Origin: JAFASC01 sp034669505
Lineage (GTDB): Bacteria; Pseudomonadota; Alphaproteobacteria; Rhizobiales; Beijerinckiaceae
Reading direction: 5' to 3'
Assembly: GCA_034669505.1 (NCBI GenBank)
Contig: JAXDNJ010000089.1
Location: 1-59,889, forward strand
Length of the DNA stretch: 59,889 nt
Below the pieces are notes generated by a model. That model saw nothing but the letters and a program-made list of their open reading frames with translations, ran no database searches and was not told the origin of the DNA. The translations under genes were made by a program, and so were the position numbers. Of this stretch, positions 24,539-33,485 are shown piece by piece (the stretch's first letter is position 1; each line of letters starts with the position of its first letter).

Positions 24539-26530
24539 CTACATCCCGAACTGGACCCTGCGCGTATTGCCGCTTTTCAGATTGCGGTAGCGCGCCATCG
24601 CCCATAACGGGAAGAATTTCGAGTAGCCGTGGTAGCGTAGATAGAAGACGCGCGGAAAGCCCGTCGCGGTAAAGCGAGGCTCGTTCCAGAAGCCTTCGTC
24701 ACCTTGCGTTTCGACGAGGTAGTTCACGCCGCGCGCGACGGCGGGATGATCGCATTCGCCCGCCGCCATGAGGCCGAGGACGGCCCACGCGGTTTGCGAG
24801 GCGGTGCTCGGTGCCGGTTCGTAGCCGATATAATCGAGCTTGTAGCTGTCGCCGTCCTCGCCCCAGCCGCCGTCGGCGTTCTGGATCTTCGCAAGCCAGG
24901 CGACGGCGCGGCGGATCTCCCAGGACTGCGGATGGATGCCGGCGGCATTCAGTGCGCAAAGCACGGACCAGGTGCCGTAGATATAGTTCATGCCCCAGCG
25001 GCCGAACCAGCTGCCATCGGGCTTCTGCGTCTCACGCAAATAGGCGATGCCACGCTGCACCACGTCCGAATTCGTCGCGCCGAGTTGCGCCAGCATCGAG
25101 ACGCAGCGCGCGCTGACATCCTCCGTCGGAGGGTCGAGCAATGCGCCGTGATCCGCAAACGGAATGTTGTTGAGGTAATAGTGCTCGTTCTCGGCGTCGA
25201 ACGCGCCCCAGCCGCCATTCTTACTCTGCATGCCCTCGACCCATTCGCGCGCACGCGCGATCGAGTCGCCATAGGCCGGCCCGCCCGCCGGTGCTTGGCC
25301 GCGGGTCAGCCGGTCCATTGCCATGACGACGACGGCGGTGTCGTCGACGTCGGGGTAGTAGGCGTTCTCATATTGGAATGCCCAGCCGCCCGGCCGGAGG
25401 TTCGGTCGTTGCGCGGCCCAGTCGCCGCGGACGTCGAGGATTTGCTTCGGCTTCAGCCAGTCGCAGCATTGCGCGGCACGCCGCTCGGCTTCGTCGCCGC
25501 CGAGTTCGAGCAGCGCATTTGCGGCCAGTCCGCTGTCCCAGATCGGCGACAAGCACGGCTGGCAATAAGCCTCGTCTCCGTGGAAGATGAGCAACTTGTC
25601 CAGTGCCGCGCGAGCGATAGCGCGGTTTGGATTATCTGCGGGAACGCTGAGTGCGTCGTACATGAGAACGACGTTCAGCATCGGCGGGAAGATTGCGCCG
25701 AGCCCATCCTCGCCGTTCAGCCGCTCGTTGCAGAAGGCGACGGCCTTGTCGATTGCGGCTTTCCGCGTGCGCTTCGGGAAGTAAGGCTCGGCAATGCGCA
25801 GAATGGAATCGAGTGCGGCAAAGATGGTTTTCCATGGCTCTTTGGCATGCTCACCCGAGGGCCAATTGCGCACCTTCTCCGGCGGCACGAGGAACAGTTC
25901 GGGGATGCCGACACCCCTCGTATTTACCGGTTTCGGCCGCAGCGCCATCAGCGCCATCAACGGAACGAGCGTGGTGCGGGCCCAGTAAGAAATCTTGTCA
26001 AGATGAAACGGAAACCAGCGCGGTAGGAGCATGATCTCGACCGGCATGACCGGAACGCAGCGCCACGGGGCCTGCCGGTAAAGCGCGAGCAAGGCGCGAG
26101 TGAAGACGTTGCTGTGGGCGGCTCCGCCACGCGCGAGGATCGCCTCACGGGCGCGTTTCATATGCGGCGCGTCGATGTCGTCGCCGGCCATTTTCAAAGC
26201 GAAATAGGCTTTGACGCTGGCGCTCATGTTGAAAGGGCCGGCGTGGAAGAGTGGCCAGCCGCCGTGCTCGCCCTGAATGCGACGCAGGTAGTTGCAGAGC
26301 TTGGCTTCGAGTGCGAGGTTCGGCGTCTCGCCGAGGAAATGGACGAACAGGATATATTCGGCTGGAATCGTGCAATCCGCCTCGAGCTCGAACACGAAGT
26401 GGCCATCGGGACGCTGCATGGCGAACAGGGCGTCCGCAGCGCGCGAGATGCCATGATCGAGTGCGGCTGAGTTTACCGCGCCGGCAATATGCCGGGTTGG
26501 TTCTAGTTCCAGCGAAGCGATATCCGTCAT
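24539..26530 (-). CDS. shc: Squalene-hopene cyclase
   Basis: A 663-residue protein with the class II cyclase motif DVDDTA at 394-399 (protonating aspartate) and repeated QW motifs (for example QSKNGGWGAFD, QKPDGSWFGRWG, QNADGGWGEDGD). It folds squalene into hopene and hopanol at the membrane. Its ATG overlaps the stop of hpnE by ATGA, so an in-frame upstream extension of 46 residues was dropped. Last gene of the hpnC-D-E-shc operon. Confidence 0.96.
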   Translation of the reverse strand: MTDIASLELEPTRHIAGAVNSAALDHGISRAADALFAMQRPDGHFVFELEADCTIPAEYILFVHFLGETPNLALEAKLCNYLRRIQGEHGGWPLFHAGPFNMSASVKAYFALKMAGDDIDAPHMKRAREAILARGGAAHSNVFTRALLALYRQAPWRCVPVMPVEIMLLPRWFPFHLDKISYWARTTLVPLMALMALRPKPVNTRGVGIPELFLVPPEKVRNWPSGEHAKEPWKTIFAALDSILRIAEPYFPKRTRKAAIDKAVAFCNERLNGEDGLGAIFPPMLNVVLMYDALSVPADNPNRAIARAALDKLLIFHGDEAYCQPCLSPIWDSGLAANALLELGGDEAERRAAQCCDWLKPKQILDVRGDWAAQRPNLRPGGWAFQYENAYYPDVDDTAVVVMAMDRLTRGQAPAGGPAYGDSIARAREWVEGMQSKNGGWGAFDAENEHYYLNNIPFADHGALLDPPTEDVSARCVSMLAQLGATNSDVVQRGIAYLRETQKPDGSWFGRWGMNYIYGTWSVLCALNAAGIHPQSWEIRRAVAWLAKIQNADGGWGEDGDSYKLDYIGYEPAPSTASQTAWAVLGLMAAGECDHPAVARGVNYLVETQGDEGFWNEPRFTATGFPRVFYLRYHGYSKFFPLWAMARYRNLKSGNTRRVQFGM

Positions 26531-27804
26531 TTCGTTCCTGGCGCCGAGAGCGCGCTGTTCCTCGCGATAACGAAATCGGCCGCAACGTTGCCGGAGCGCA
26601 CGGCGCCTTCGAGCGTGGCCGGAAGCCCGGTCTGCGTCCAATCGCCGGCAAGGACGAGATTTGCCCAATCCGTCGCCCCGGCTGGGCGCCTACTATCCTG
26701 CTCCGGCGTCGCTGAGAAGGTCGCGCGGCGCTCCTTGACGATTTGCCACGGTGGCATGTGCGCCCCGAGGCCGGTGATTTCCGCAACCTCCTGCCAAATA
26801 TCACTGGCGAGGCTCTCCCGCGGCGTATCGATCAGCCGGTCGGCGCCGCTGATCGTGACCGACAGCCTATCGGGGAAGGCGAAGAGCCACTCGACGAGCC
26901 CGTTGACGACGCCCTGGATCAGCGGCGTGCCGGGAGGTGGCGCGACGCGGAAATGGGCATTGACGATCGCGTTGAATTCGGAGGGGGCGGTAATCTCGGG
27001 AAGCAGCATCGCGGCGACGCGTGCCGGGACGGCGAGGACGACGGCATCGTCCTCGGCGAGCGTCATCTGCCCCTCGCCGAAATCGAGCGTGGTGACGCGT
27101 CCGCCCTCGCGCTCAAGCGCGCGCAGCCGCCGGTCGAGCAGGACGCTGCCGCCATGCTCCTCGATGTACCGGCGCGCCGGCTCGATGAAGGCGCTCGACA
27201 GGCCTTCGGTGGCAATCAGCGGCCGGCAGGCTTCACCGCCCTTGGCCAAGGTCTCGCGCACAACCGCCCCGGCGAGCTGCGCCGAGCCCTCCGCCGGCTC
27301 GATGTTCAAGGCCGCAAGCAGAAACGGGCGCCACAGCCGCTCGTAGAGCAGACCGCGGCAGGCAATCGTCTCGCCGACCCGTGCGCGCGGCCCCGCCCAC
27401 ATAAGCGGCAGCAGGCGCAGATAGTCGCGGGCCTTCGATCCGGGTACGCGATGTGCGCGCGACAGAATCCACCAAGGGAAAGCGCCCTCGTTCGGGCGCA
27501 GCGTCCAGCGCTCGCCGGATTTCAAGTCGACGAACGGAAACTCCGCCTGGGCCGGACCTTCGAGCGCCCGCTCCGAGCCGATCGTCTGGAGAAAGACGCG
27601 CACCGAATGGTTGCCGGACAGCACGAGATGGTTGCCGTTGTCGATCGTCAGCCCGACCCCGGCATCGAAATAGGAGCGGCAGCGCCCGCCGGCCTGCCGC
27701 GCCTGCTCGTGCACGATGACGTGCTGGCCGCGCTCGGCGAGCCGCACCGCAGCCGACAAGCCGGCGATGCCCGCCCCGATGACGTGAACCGTGCCCGACT
27801 GCAT
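26527..27804 (-). CDS. hpnE: Hydroxysqualene dehydroxylase HpnE
   Basis: A 425-residue flavin amine-oxidase-like protein. The N-terminus has the dinucleotide fold HVIGAGIAGLSAAVRLAERG and VHEQARQAGGRCRS; the C-terminus has LVLAGDWTQTGLPATLEGAVRSG, which closes the FAD site. HpnE reduces hydroxysqualene to squalene. The ATG overlaps the hpnD stop by one base (TGATG), and its stop overlaps shc. Tight coupling supports a pathway operon. Confidence 0.93.
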   Translation of the reverse strand: MQSGTVHVIGAGIAGLSAAVRLAERGQHVIVHEQARQAGGRCRSYFDAGVGLTIDNGNHLVLSGNHSVRVFLQTIGSERALEGPAQAEFPFVDLKSGERWTLRPNEGAFPWWILSRAHRVPGSKARDYLRLLPLMWAGPRARVGETIACRGLLYERLWRPFLLAALNIEPAEGSAQLAGAVVRETLAKGGEACRPLIATEGLSSAFIEPARRYIEEHGGSVLLDRRLRALEREGGRVTTLDFGEGQMTLAEDDAVVLAVPARVAAMLLPEITAPSEFNAIVNAHFRVAPPPGTPLIQGVVNGLVEWLFAFPDRLSVTISGADRLIDTPRESLASDIWQEVAEITGLGAHMPPWQIVKERRATFSATPEQDSRRPAGATDWANLVLAGDWTQTGLPATLEGAVRSGNVAADFVIARNSALSAPGTK

Positions 27805-28679
27805 CAGAAGAAGCGCGCCTTGATCAAAGCGAGAAGCACGCGGCCTTTCGGCGTGTGCACGCGCGGTCGCGGCGCGCTCCAACCACGCGCCTTCAGCTTC
27901 TGCAGAATGAGGTAGTACACATCGCGCATGAGCCGGGGCGCGATAGTCGTCGCGCGCGGCGCCTTGGCGATGATCGCGCTTGCCGCCGCGAAGTGCCGCT
28001 CGGCTTGTTTCGCGACAAAGTCGCAGACGGCGGCGAGCCCGGGTGCGGCGAGTGCCGTTTTCGGATCGGTCGCCGTGATACCAGCTTCGATAAGTTTTTC
28101 ACGCGGCAGATAAAGCCGGCCGATCTCGGCGTCTTCATCGACGTCGCGCAGGATGTTGGTCAGCTGCAGCGCGCGGCCGAGATGATGCGCGAGTTGTGGT
28201 CCAAGCTCGCGCGGCACGCCGAAAATACGGACCGACAGCCGGCCGACCGCACTCGCCACGCGATCGCAATAGAGGTCGAGGGCCGCGAGATCGGGCGCGC
28301 GGATGTCCTCATCGACGTCCATCTGCATCCCGTCGATGATCGCAAGAAAATCCGCCTGTTCTAGCCCGAAGCGGCGCACAGGTTCGGCAAGATCGGCAAC
28401 GCGCGCCGGCGCACGTCCGGCGTAAAGTGCGGCGATATCGTCGCGCCAGCGGTCGAGTTCGGCGCGCCGCTCATCGCGATTGCCGACGCGATCGTCAGCG
28501 ACATCGTCAACCGCGCGGCAGAAGGCGTAAACGGCGTACATTGCGTCGCGCTGGTCGCGCGGCAGGATGCGCATTGCCAGATAGAAGTTGCTGGTCGCCG
28601 CCGGCAAGCTCCCCGCCTCGACGCCCGTTGAGGCGGGGCCCGGCGCGCGCTCGGCCGCAGAAGCGGATGCGCGACTCAC
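27804..28679 (-). CDS. hpnD: Presqualene diphosphate synthase HpnD
   Basis: A 291-residue squalene/phytoene synthase-fold protein with the two aspartate-rich motifs that bind magnesium and diphosphate: CRAVDDVADD and NILRDVDEDAEIGRLYLP. HpnD joins two farnesyl diphosphates to presqualene diphosphate. The GTG start overlaps the hpnC stop (GTGA). A much longer open frame reaching 29657 runs antiphase through hpnC and was rejected. Confidence 0.93.
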   Translation of the reverse strand: MSRASASAAERAPGPASTGVEAGSLPAATSNFYLAMRILPRDQRDAMYAVYAFCRAVDDVADDRVGNRDERRAELDRWRDDIAALYAGRAPARVADLAEPVRRFGLEQADFLAIIDGMQMDVDEDIRAPDLAALDLYCDRVASAVGRLSVRIFGVPRELGPQLAHHLGRALQLTNILRDVDEDAEIGRLYLPREKLIEAGITATDPKTALAAPGLAAVCDFVAKQAERHFAAASAIIAKAPRATTIAPRLMRDVYYLILQKLKARGWSAPRPRVHTPKGRVLLALIKARFF

Positions 28680-29566
28680 TTGCGCGCAGCCTCTGCATCG
28701 CGCCGCGAAGCGAGCCGGGCGATGACGCCGTTTGCAAGCGCCGTGAAGGTCAGGCCGAGCACGCGCGGCTTTGTCAGATGCACCGGCTCGCTTAAGGCAT
28801 CGTGTTTGAGCAGGAGATCGTTTATCGCATAAGCCAGCTCGATGGTGGCGCGGATCTCGACGGACAGCCGCGCGTCCGAAATCTGCGCCGGCAAGCCTCG
28901 ACCCCGATCGAGCAGATCGCGCGTGCACTTTGCCAACCCCGCAAGACATGCGCGCAAAGCCGGTGACGCCTTGGTCTCGCCGAGCGCTTCGACGCTGCTT
29001 CCCGCCGCGGCGAGCGTGCCGAGCGGCAGGTAGACGCGATCGAGATCGCGGTAGTCCTTGCCGCAATCCTGCAGATGATTGTTGATCTGCAGTCCCGCGC
29101 AGATCGCGTCGGAAGCCGGCCACGTCGCCTGACTTTCGCCGTGCACGTCGAGAACGAAACGGCCAACCGGCATGGCAGAATATCTGCAATAGTCGATGAG
29201 ATCGTCCCAGGTCTCGTAGCGCGACCTGGTGACGTCGAGCCGAAAGGCTTTGAGGAGATCGAGCGCGTGCCGGGGCGAGAGCTGCCGCTCCGCGAGCGCG
29301 TTCTTTAGGGCGACACCCTCGGGCTCCGAGCGGCTGGCGCCGAGCAGACTGGCTTCGAGCGAATCGAGCAGCGCCAGTTTCTGGGGCGGCGGCAAATCGG
29401 GATGATCGGCGACATCGTCGGCAACGCGCGCGAAGCGGTAGAAGGCAAGGATCGGCGCCCGATGTTTCGCGGCCACGAGCAGTGAGGCGACGGGAAAGTT
29501 CTCGTCCTTGTGGCCCTTGCCCGAACGGACCTCGCCCGCGCTCACCCTTTCCGCCTCTGCTTCCAT
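28676..29566 (-). CDS. hpnC: Hydroxysqualene synthase HpnC
   Basis: A 296-residue squalene/phytoene synthase-fold protein with RFARVADDVADHPDLPP and NHLQDCGKDYRDLDRVYLP as the metal motifs. HpnC turns presqualene diphosphate into hydroxysqualene. I took the ATG at 29566, which has GGAG before it; the open frame goes on to 29632 without such a site. First gene of the hopanoid operon, so its promoter lies in the 157 bases before the next rightward gene. Confidence 0.92.
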   Translation of the reverse strand: MEAEAERVSAGEVRSGKGHKDENFPVASLLVAAKHRAPILAFYRFARVADDVADHPDLPPPQKLALLDSLEASLLGASRSEPEGVALKNALAERQLSPRHALDLLKAFRLDVTRSRYETWDDLIDYCRYSAMPVGRFVLDVHGESQATWPASDAICAGLQINNHLQDCGKDYRDLDRVYLPLGTLAAAGSSVEALGETKASPALRACLAGLAKCTRDLLDRGRGLPAQISDARLSVEIRATIELAYAINDLLLKHDALSEPVHLTKPRVLGLTFTALANGVIARLASRRDAEAARK

Positions 29567-29723
29567 CGCTCCGATCCGCTGCAGCGGGCGTACTGATAGG
29601 CAATATCGCGGGTGAAGACCAGACGGCCGCAATAGCTGCTCCCGGGCCGCGCCGCACGGGCGCCTCGTGCTTGGCTAAGGCGCAAAAACGCCTATGCTAA
29701 GCTCCCTCAACGGAGAGCAGATA

Positions 29724-30089
29724 ATGAGAGCTGCTGTTAGGCTCGCAACCGCGATGATGCTGCTCGCGGTCCCTGTGACGGCGCACGCTGCCGTGACGAA
29801 ATCGACCTTGCTCGCGTGCAAGGACGAAGCCGACCTTCGCACCGCCGTGAAGTACCGAACCGGCGGGGATCGCAAAGTGAGTGCCGAATTCGAAAAGGGC
29901 AAGATCGAGGCCGGCAACTGCATCATAGTGCAACAAAACACGGTGATCGGTGTGGATCAGCGCAAGCCTCCGCTGATTTGTATCCGCCCCGCAGGGGGCC
30001 TCGACTGCTACTGGACGGTCATTTCAGCAATCGACGAGTTCCTGACGAAGCCGGTCGCGCCCAAGACACCGCCGACGCCCAAGAAGTAA
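29724..30089 (+). CDS. Secreted hypothetical protein
   Basis: A 121-residue protein with a signal peptide (MRAAVRLATAMMLLAVPVTAHA) and a small mature domain of about 95 residues with four cysteines (ACKD, GNCII, LICIR, LDCYW), ending in a proline/lysine-rich tail. GGAGAGC precedes the chosen ATG at 29724. Probably periplasmic with disulfides. I do not recognise a named family. Confidence 0.6.
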   Translation: MRAAVRLATAMMLLAVPVTAHAAVTKSTLLACKDEADLRTAVKYRTGGDRKVSAEFEKGKIEAGNCIIVQQNTVIGVDQRKPPLICIRPAGGLDCYWTVISAIDEFLTKPVAPKTPPTPKK

Positions 30090-30111
30090 AGCCGGCAACC
30101 GCGGCACGCAG

Positions 30112-30219
30112 ATGACACTCGACGGCGACAAAATCGTCGCGATCGTTTCGCTCTTGGCGGTGCTGTTCCTCGCCGTGCGACGGCTTCGGTTCATGCGTAG
30201 AGACAGGGACGGACCCTGA
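30112..30219 (+). CDS. Very small membrane protein
   Basis: A 35-residue frame with one hydrophobic segment (IVAIVSLLAVLFLAV) followed by an arginine-rich end (RRLRFMRRDRD). It begins 22 bases after the previous stop. Single-span small proteins with a basic tail are common in this group, but there is no strong ribosome site, so it may not be translated. Confidence 0.35.
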   Translation: MTLDGDKIVAIVSLLAVLFLAVRRLRFMRRDRDGP

Positions 30220-30286
30220 TGACGGCAGCGCGCGGGAACGCGGAGGGCGGACAACGAGTTTCCTCGCTGCCAGACGGGAACTCGCG

Positions 30287-30559
30287 ATGGACGGGCGCTT
30301 CTCCGACAATCCCGATCAGGGCCGGTTCGAATTGGACATCGCCGGCCAGATCGCTTTCGCGAATTATCGCCGCACCGATGAAGGCCTGGTCATCTTCCAC
30401 GTGGAAACGCCGCGCGCGCTCAGGGGAGAGGGCGTTGCGGGCATGCTGATGGGGCGCGTTGTCGAGGCCGCGCGATCGGAAGGGCGCGAGGTGATCCCGT
30501 TGTGCAGCTACGCATCTTCATGGATGCGTCGGCAGCGGCAAAGCGCGAGCGTGCGCTGA
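30287..30559 (+). CDS. GNAT-family acetyltransferase, YjdJ-like
   Basis: A 90-residue minimal GNAT domain: FELDIAGQIAFANYR, VIFHVETPRALRGEGVAGMLMGRVVEAARSEG and VIPLCSYASSWMRR. The ALRGEGVAG segment is the acetyl-CoA pyrophosphate loop. Small stand-alone members of this type (YjdJ) are cytosolic and of unclear substrate. The last residues after WMRR do not follow the usual HPEY...DL ending, so the 3' end may have diverged or shifted frame. Upstream start is uncertain. Confidence 0.65.
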   Translation: MDGRFSDNPDQGRFELDIAGQIAFANYRRTDEGLVIFHVETPRALRGEGVAGMLMGRVVEAARSEGREVIPLCSYASSWMRRQRQSASVR

Positions 30560-30665
30560 TCCGGCGTTTCGCTCTGTAACATCCGCTCCGATACGCGTAG
30601 ATTTCGCCGAGACGCGGAGCTCGCGAACGGCCTTGGTCGCGGAGGTTTCGGTTCAGGAGGAGCAT

Positions 30666-31820
30666 ATGGCGAGGCCGGATGTGCGGGTATCGACCTTCGC
30701 GGGTCCGGGCGCAAAACCGGTCATGCGTACAGTATCCTGGCCATCCGTTCCCGAGCGGGCTGCATTGCTCCAGGTTGGTGCGTGCGGCGTCTGCGGCACC
30801 GACCAGCACATCCTCAAAGGGCATTGGCCGAAGCCGCTGCCCTGGCCCTTTACGCTCGGTCACGAGATCGGCGCGGTTATCGCCGAGAAAGGCGCGGGCT
30901 TCACCGAAGATTTCATGGGCAAGCCGCTCGATGTCGGTTCGAAAGTTATGATCCCACCACTGATGCCGTGCGGACGTTGCTATTACTGTGTCCACTATCC
31001 CGAGACCGCGAACAAATGTCTCACACCGGTCTATTACGGGCGTTATCTCGGCTTCGACAAAGCGCCGCATCTTTGGGGCGGCTTCGCCGAATATGTCTAT
31101 GTCGATCTCGACATGCTGCCGGGAACCAAGGTCTACAAGCTGCCGGACGACATGCCGCTGCGGCTTGGCGCGCTGTCGGAGCCGCTGACCTCCTGCATCC
31201 GCGCGTTTAACCGCGCCAAAAAAGCCGGCGGGTTCAATTGGGGTGACACGGTCGTCATCCAGGGCTCCGGTCCGATCGGCATTCTGGCGATCGCCGCCGC
31301 TCGGGAAATGGGCGCGGGTCGCGTCATCTGCGTCGGCGCGCCCGAGCGGCCGCGGCTCGAACTCGCCCGCCGTTTCGGTGCGCAGGCGACGGTGAATATC
31401 GAGCAGGTGCGTGTGCCGGAAGAGCGTATCGCACGTGTGCGCGAGATCGTCGGCGGATTCGGTGCCGATCTCGTCATGGATTGCTCCGGCCATCCATCGG
31501 CTGGCCCCGAGGGCATCGAGATGCTGCGCGACGGCGGCACCTATGTCGAGATGGGCCAGTTCACCGACGCGGGGAAGATCGAAACATCGTGGCACCGCAT
31601 CTGCACGAAGGATCTGAATGTGCTCGGCTCCTGGGCCTTCACCGGCAACGATCTGCCGCTTGGTGTCGACATGCTCTACCGTACGCGTCACAAATATCCG
31701 TATTTCGACATGCAAACGCTTTATCCCTTCACGGAGACGGGAATTACTGAAGCGGTCAGCGACGCGATGGCGATGAAGACGGTGAAATCGACGATCGTGC
31801 CGTTTCCCGAGCTCGTCTGA
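30666..31820 (+). CDS. Zinc-dependent alcohol dehydrogenase
   Basis: A 384-residue medium-chain dehydrogenase. Catalytic-zinc residues include C43 (GVCGTD) and H66-E67 (TLGHE); the structural-zinc cysteines are C102, C105, C108 and C118. The NAD-binding loop is VVIQGSGPIGILAIAAA. The ATG at 30666 has AGGAGG upstream. It stands three bases before the AtuA gene, so it likely oxidises an alcohol intermediate in the same pathway. Substrate unknown. Confidence 0.85.
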   Translation: MARPDVRVSTFAGPGAKPVMRTVSWPSVPERAALLQVGACGVCGTDQHILKGHWPKPLPWPFTLGHEIGAVIAEKGAGFTEDFMGKPLDVGSKVMIPPLMPCGRCYYCVHYPETANKCLTPVYYGRYLGFDKAPHLWGGFAEYVYVDLDMLPGTKVYKLPDDMPLRLGALSEPLTSCIRAFNRAKKAGGFNWGDTVVIQGSGPIGILAIAAAREMGAGRVICVGAPERPRLELARRFGAQATVNIEQVRVPEERIARVREIVGGFGADLVMDCSGHPSAGPEGIEMLRDGGTYVEMGQFTDAGKIETSWHRICTKDLNVLGSWAFTGNDLPLGVDMLYRTRHKYPYFDMQTLYPFTETGITEAVSDAMAMKTVKSTIVPFPELV

Positions 31821-31823
31821 CCG

Positions 31824-33161
31824 ATGCGTGGCATCCGGCTCGGCGCCGGCGCCGGCTATTCCGGCGATCGCATCGAGCCGGCGATCGAACTCGCGGAAAA
31901 AGGCGAGATCGATTACCTCGTTTTCGAATGCCTGGCCGAGCGCACCATCGCGCTGGCGCAGCAGGCGAGGATCAAGGACCCGCGCGCGGGCTACGATCCG
32001 CTGCTCGCGGCGCGGATGCGCGCGGTGCTGCCGATCTGCCGCGCCAAGGGCATCAAGCTCATCACCAATATGGGCGCGGCAAATCCCGTAGCGGCGGCGG
32101 AAGCGACGCGCGACATCGCGCAGTCCCTCGGACTGGCCGGCATTCGCATCGCCGCAATCACCGGTGACGATGTGCTTGCTGCTGCCAAGGAGCGCAACCT
32201 CACGATCGAGGACACCGGCGAAACCATTCGCAGTCTCGGCAATAGAATCGTGTCAGCGAACGCTTATATCGGCGCAAAACCGATCGCAGATGCGCTCGCC
32301 GCAGGCGCCGACATCGTGATCACCGGGCGCGCCGCCGATCCCGCTTTGTTTCTCGGGCCGCTGATGCACGAATTCGGTTGGTGCTGGGACGATTGGACCG
32401 CGCTTGGCAAGGGCACTCTCGTCGGACACTTGCTCGAATGCGCCGGGCAGATCACCGGCGGCTATTTCGCCGATCCGGGTTTCAAGGATGTTGCCGGCTT
32501 GGCGCGGCTCGGCTTTCCGATCGGCGAAGTGCGTGAGGACGGCGAACTTGTCGTGACCAAAGTCGCGGGCTCCGGCGGACGTATTACGCCAGCGACGGTG
32601 AAGGAGCAGTTGCTCTACGAAATCCACGATCCCGCGCGCTATTATCAGCCGGATGTCGTCGCGGACTTCTCGCACGTGCGCGTCGAGGCGATCGGGCCCG
32701 ATGCGGTGCGTGTCACCGGCGGCGCCGGAAGGCGCAAGACCGGCACTTTGAAGGTGTCGGTCGGTTACATCGACTCCTATGTCGGGGAGGGACAGATTTC
32801 ATATGCCGGGCCCGGTGCCGAGGCGCGCGGCAGGCTCGCGCTGGACATCGTGCGCGAGCGGCTCGCGATTATCGGCGTGCCGATGACGGAGGCACGTTTC
32901 GACCTGATCGGCGTCGATGCTCTGCATGGCGGGAAAGCATCCGCGGGACGTAATCCTTATGAGCTGCGCGTGCGCGTCGTCGCGCGCACCGAGAGCATCG
33001 AGGAGGCGATCAAGATCGGCAACGAAGTCGAGACGCTGTACACGAATGGTCCTGCGGGCGGCGGCGGCGCCTGGAAATCCGCACGCGAAATCATCGGTGT
33101 GGTTTCTGCACTGATTCCGGAAAAGCTGGTGCGACCGGAAGTCCGGTTTATCGAGGTGTGA
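31824..33161 (+). CDS. AtuA family protein (acyclic terpene utilisation), main domain
   Basis: A 445-residue protein of the DUF1446/AtuA family, starting IRLGAGAGYSGDRIEPAIELAEKGEIDYL-like. In Pseudomonas, atuA belongs to the citronellol/geraniol degradation cluster, but its reaction is not settled. Here the C-terminal ferredoxin-like domain, part of the same chain in the Pseudomonas protein as I recall, is a separate small gene three bases downstream. Clustered with an alcohol dehydrogenase and opposite a beta-oxidation-like operon, which supports a role in isoprenoid- or branched-acid breakdown. Other members occur outside terpene pathways. Confidence 0.8.
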   Translation: MRGIRLGAGAGYSGDRIEPAIELAEKGEIDYLVFECLAERTIALAQQARIKDPRAGYDPLLAARMRAVLPICRAKGIKLITNMGAANPVAAAEATRDIAQSLGLAGIRIAAITGDDVLAAAKERNLTIEDTGETIRSLGNRIVSANAYIGAKPIADALAAGADIVITGRAADPALFLGPLMHEFGWCWDDWTALGKGTLVGHLLECAGQITGGYFADPGFKDVAGLARLGFPIGEVREDGELVVTKVAGSGGRITPATVKEQLLYEIHDPARYYQPDVVADFSHVRVEAIGPDAVRVTGGAGRRKTGTLKVSVGYIDSYVGEGQISYAGPGAEARGRLALDIVRERLAIIGVPMTEARFDLIGVDALHGGKASAGRNPYELRVRVVARTESIEEAIKIGNEVETLYTNGPAGGGGAWKSAREIIGVVSALIPEKLVRPEVRFIEV

Positions 33162-33164
33162 ACG

Positions 33165-33485
33165 ATGAAATTACGCGAGATCGCCCATTCCCGCACCGGC
33201 GACAAAGGCAATATCTCGAACATTTCGGTGATCGCTCATGAGGCACGGAATTATCCGCTGATCGAGCGCTTCGTCACCGCCGAGCGCGTCAAGGCGCACT
33301 TTTCCGAGATCGTGCACGGCGATGTCACGCGTTACGAGCTGCCCCAGCTCGGTGCGTTGAATTTCGTGCTCAGAGATGCGCTCGGCGGCGGCGTGACGCG
33401 CTCGCTCGCCCTTGATGCGCATGGCAAGAGCCTGAGCTCAGCGCTGCTCGATCTCGATCTGCCGGATCAAGAACAACCCGGCTAG
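33165..33485 (+). CDS. AtuA-related C-terminal domain protein
   Basis: A 106-residue protein that matches the C-terminal part of AtuA: LREIAHSRTGDKGNISNISV and LPQLGALNFVLRDALGGGVTRSLALD. The conserved H-S-R-T-G-D-K-G-N motif suggests a binding or active site shared with the main AtuA subunit. It is translated right after atuA and its stop overlaps the stop of the convergent lactonase-like gene by four bases. Confidence 0.8.
   Translation: MKLREIAHSRTGDKGNISNISVIAHEARNYPLIERFVTAERVKAHFSEIVHGDVTRYELPQLGALNFVLRDALGGGVTRSLALDAHGKSLSSALLDLDLPDQEQPG

Noticed and set aside
27804..29657. One 617-codon leftward open frame
   Set aside because: Only the last 291 codons match HpnD; the rest is a shadow of hpnC.
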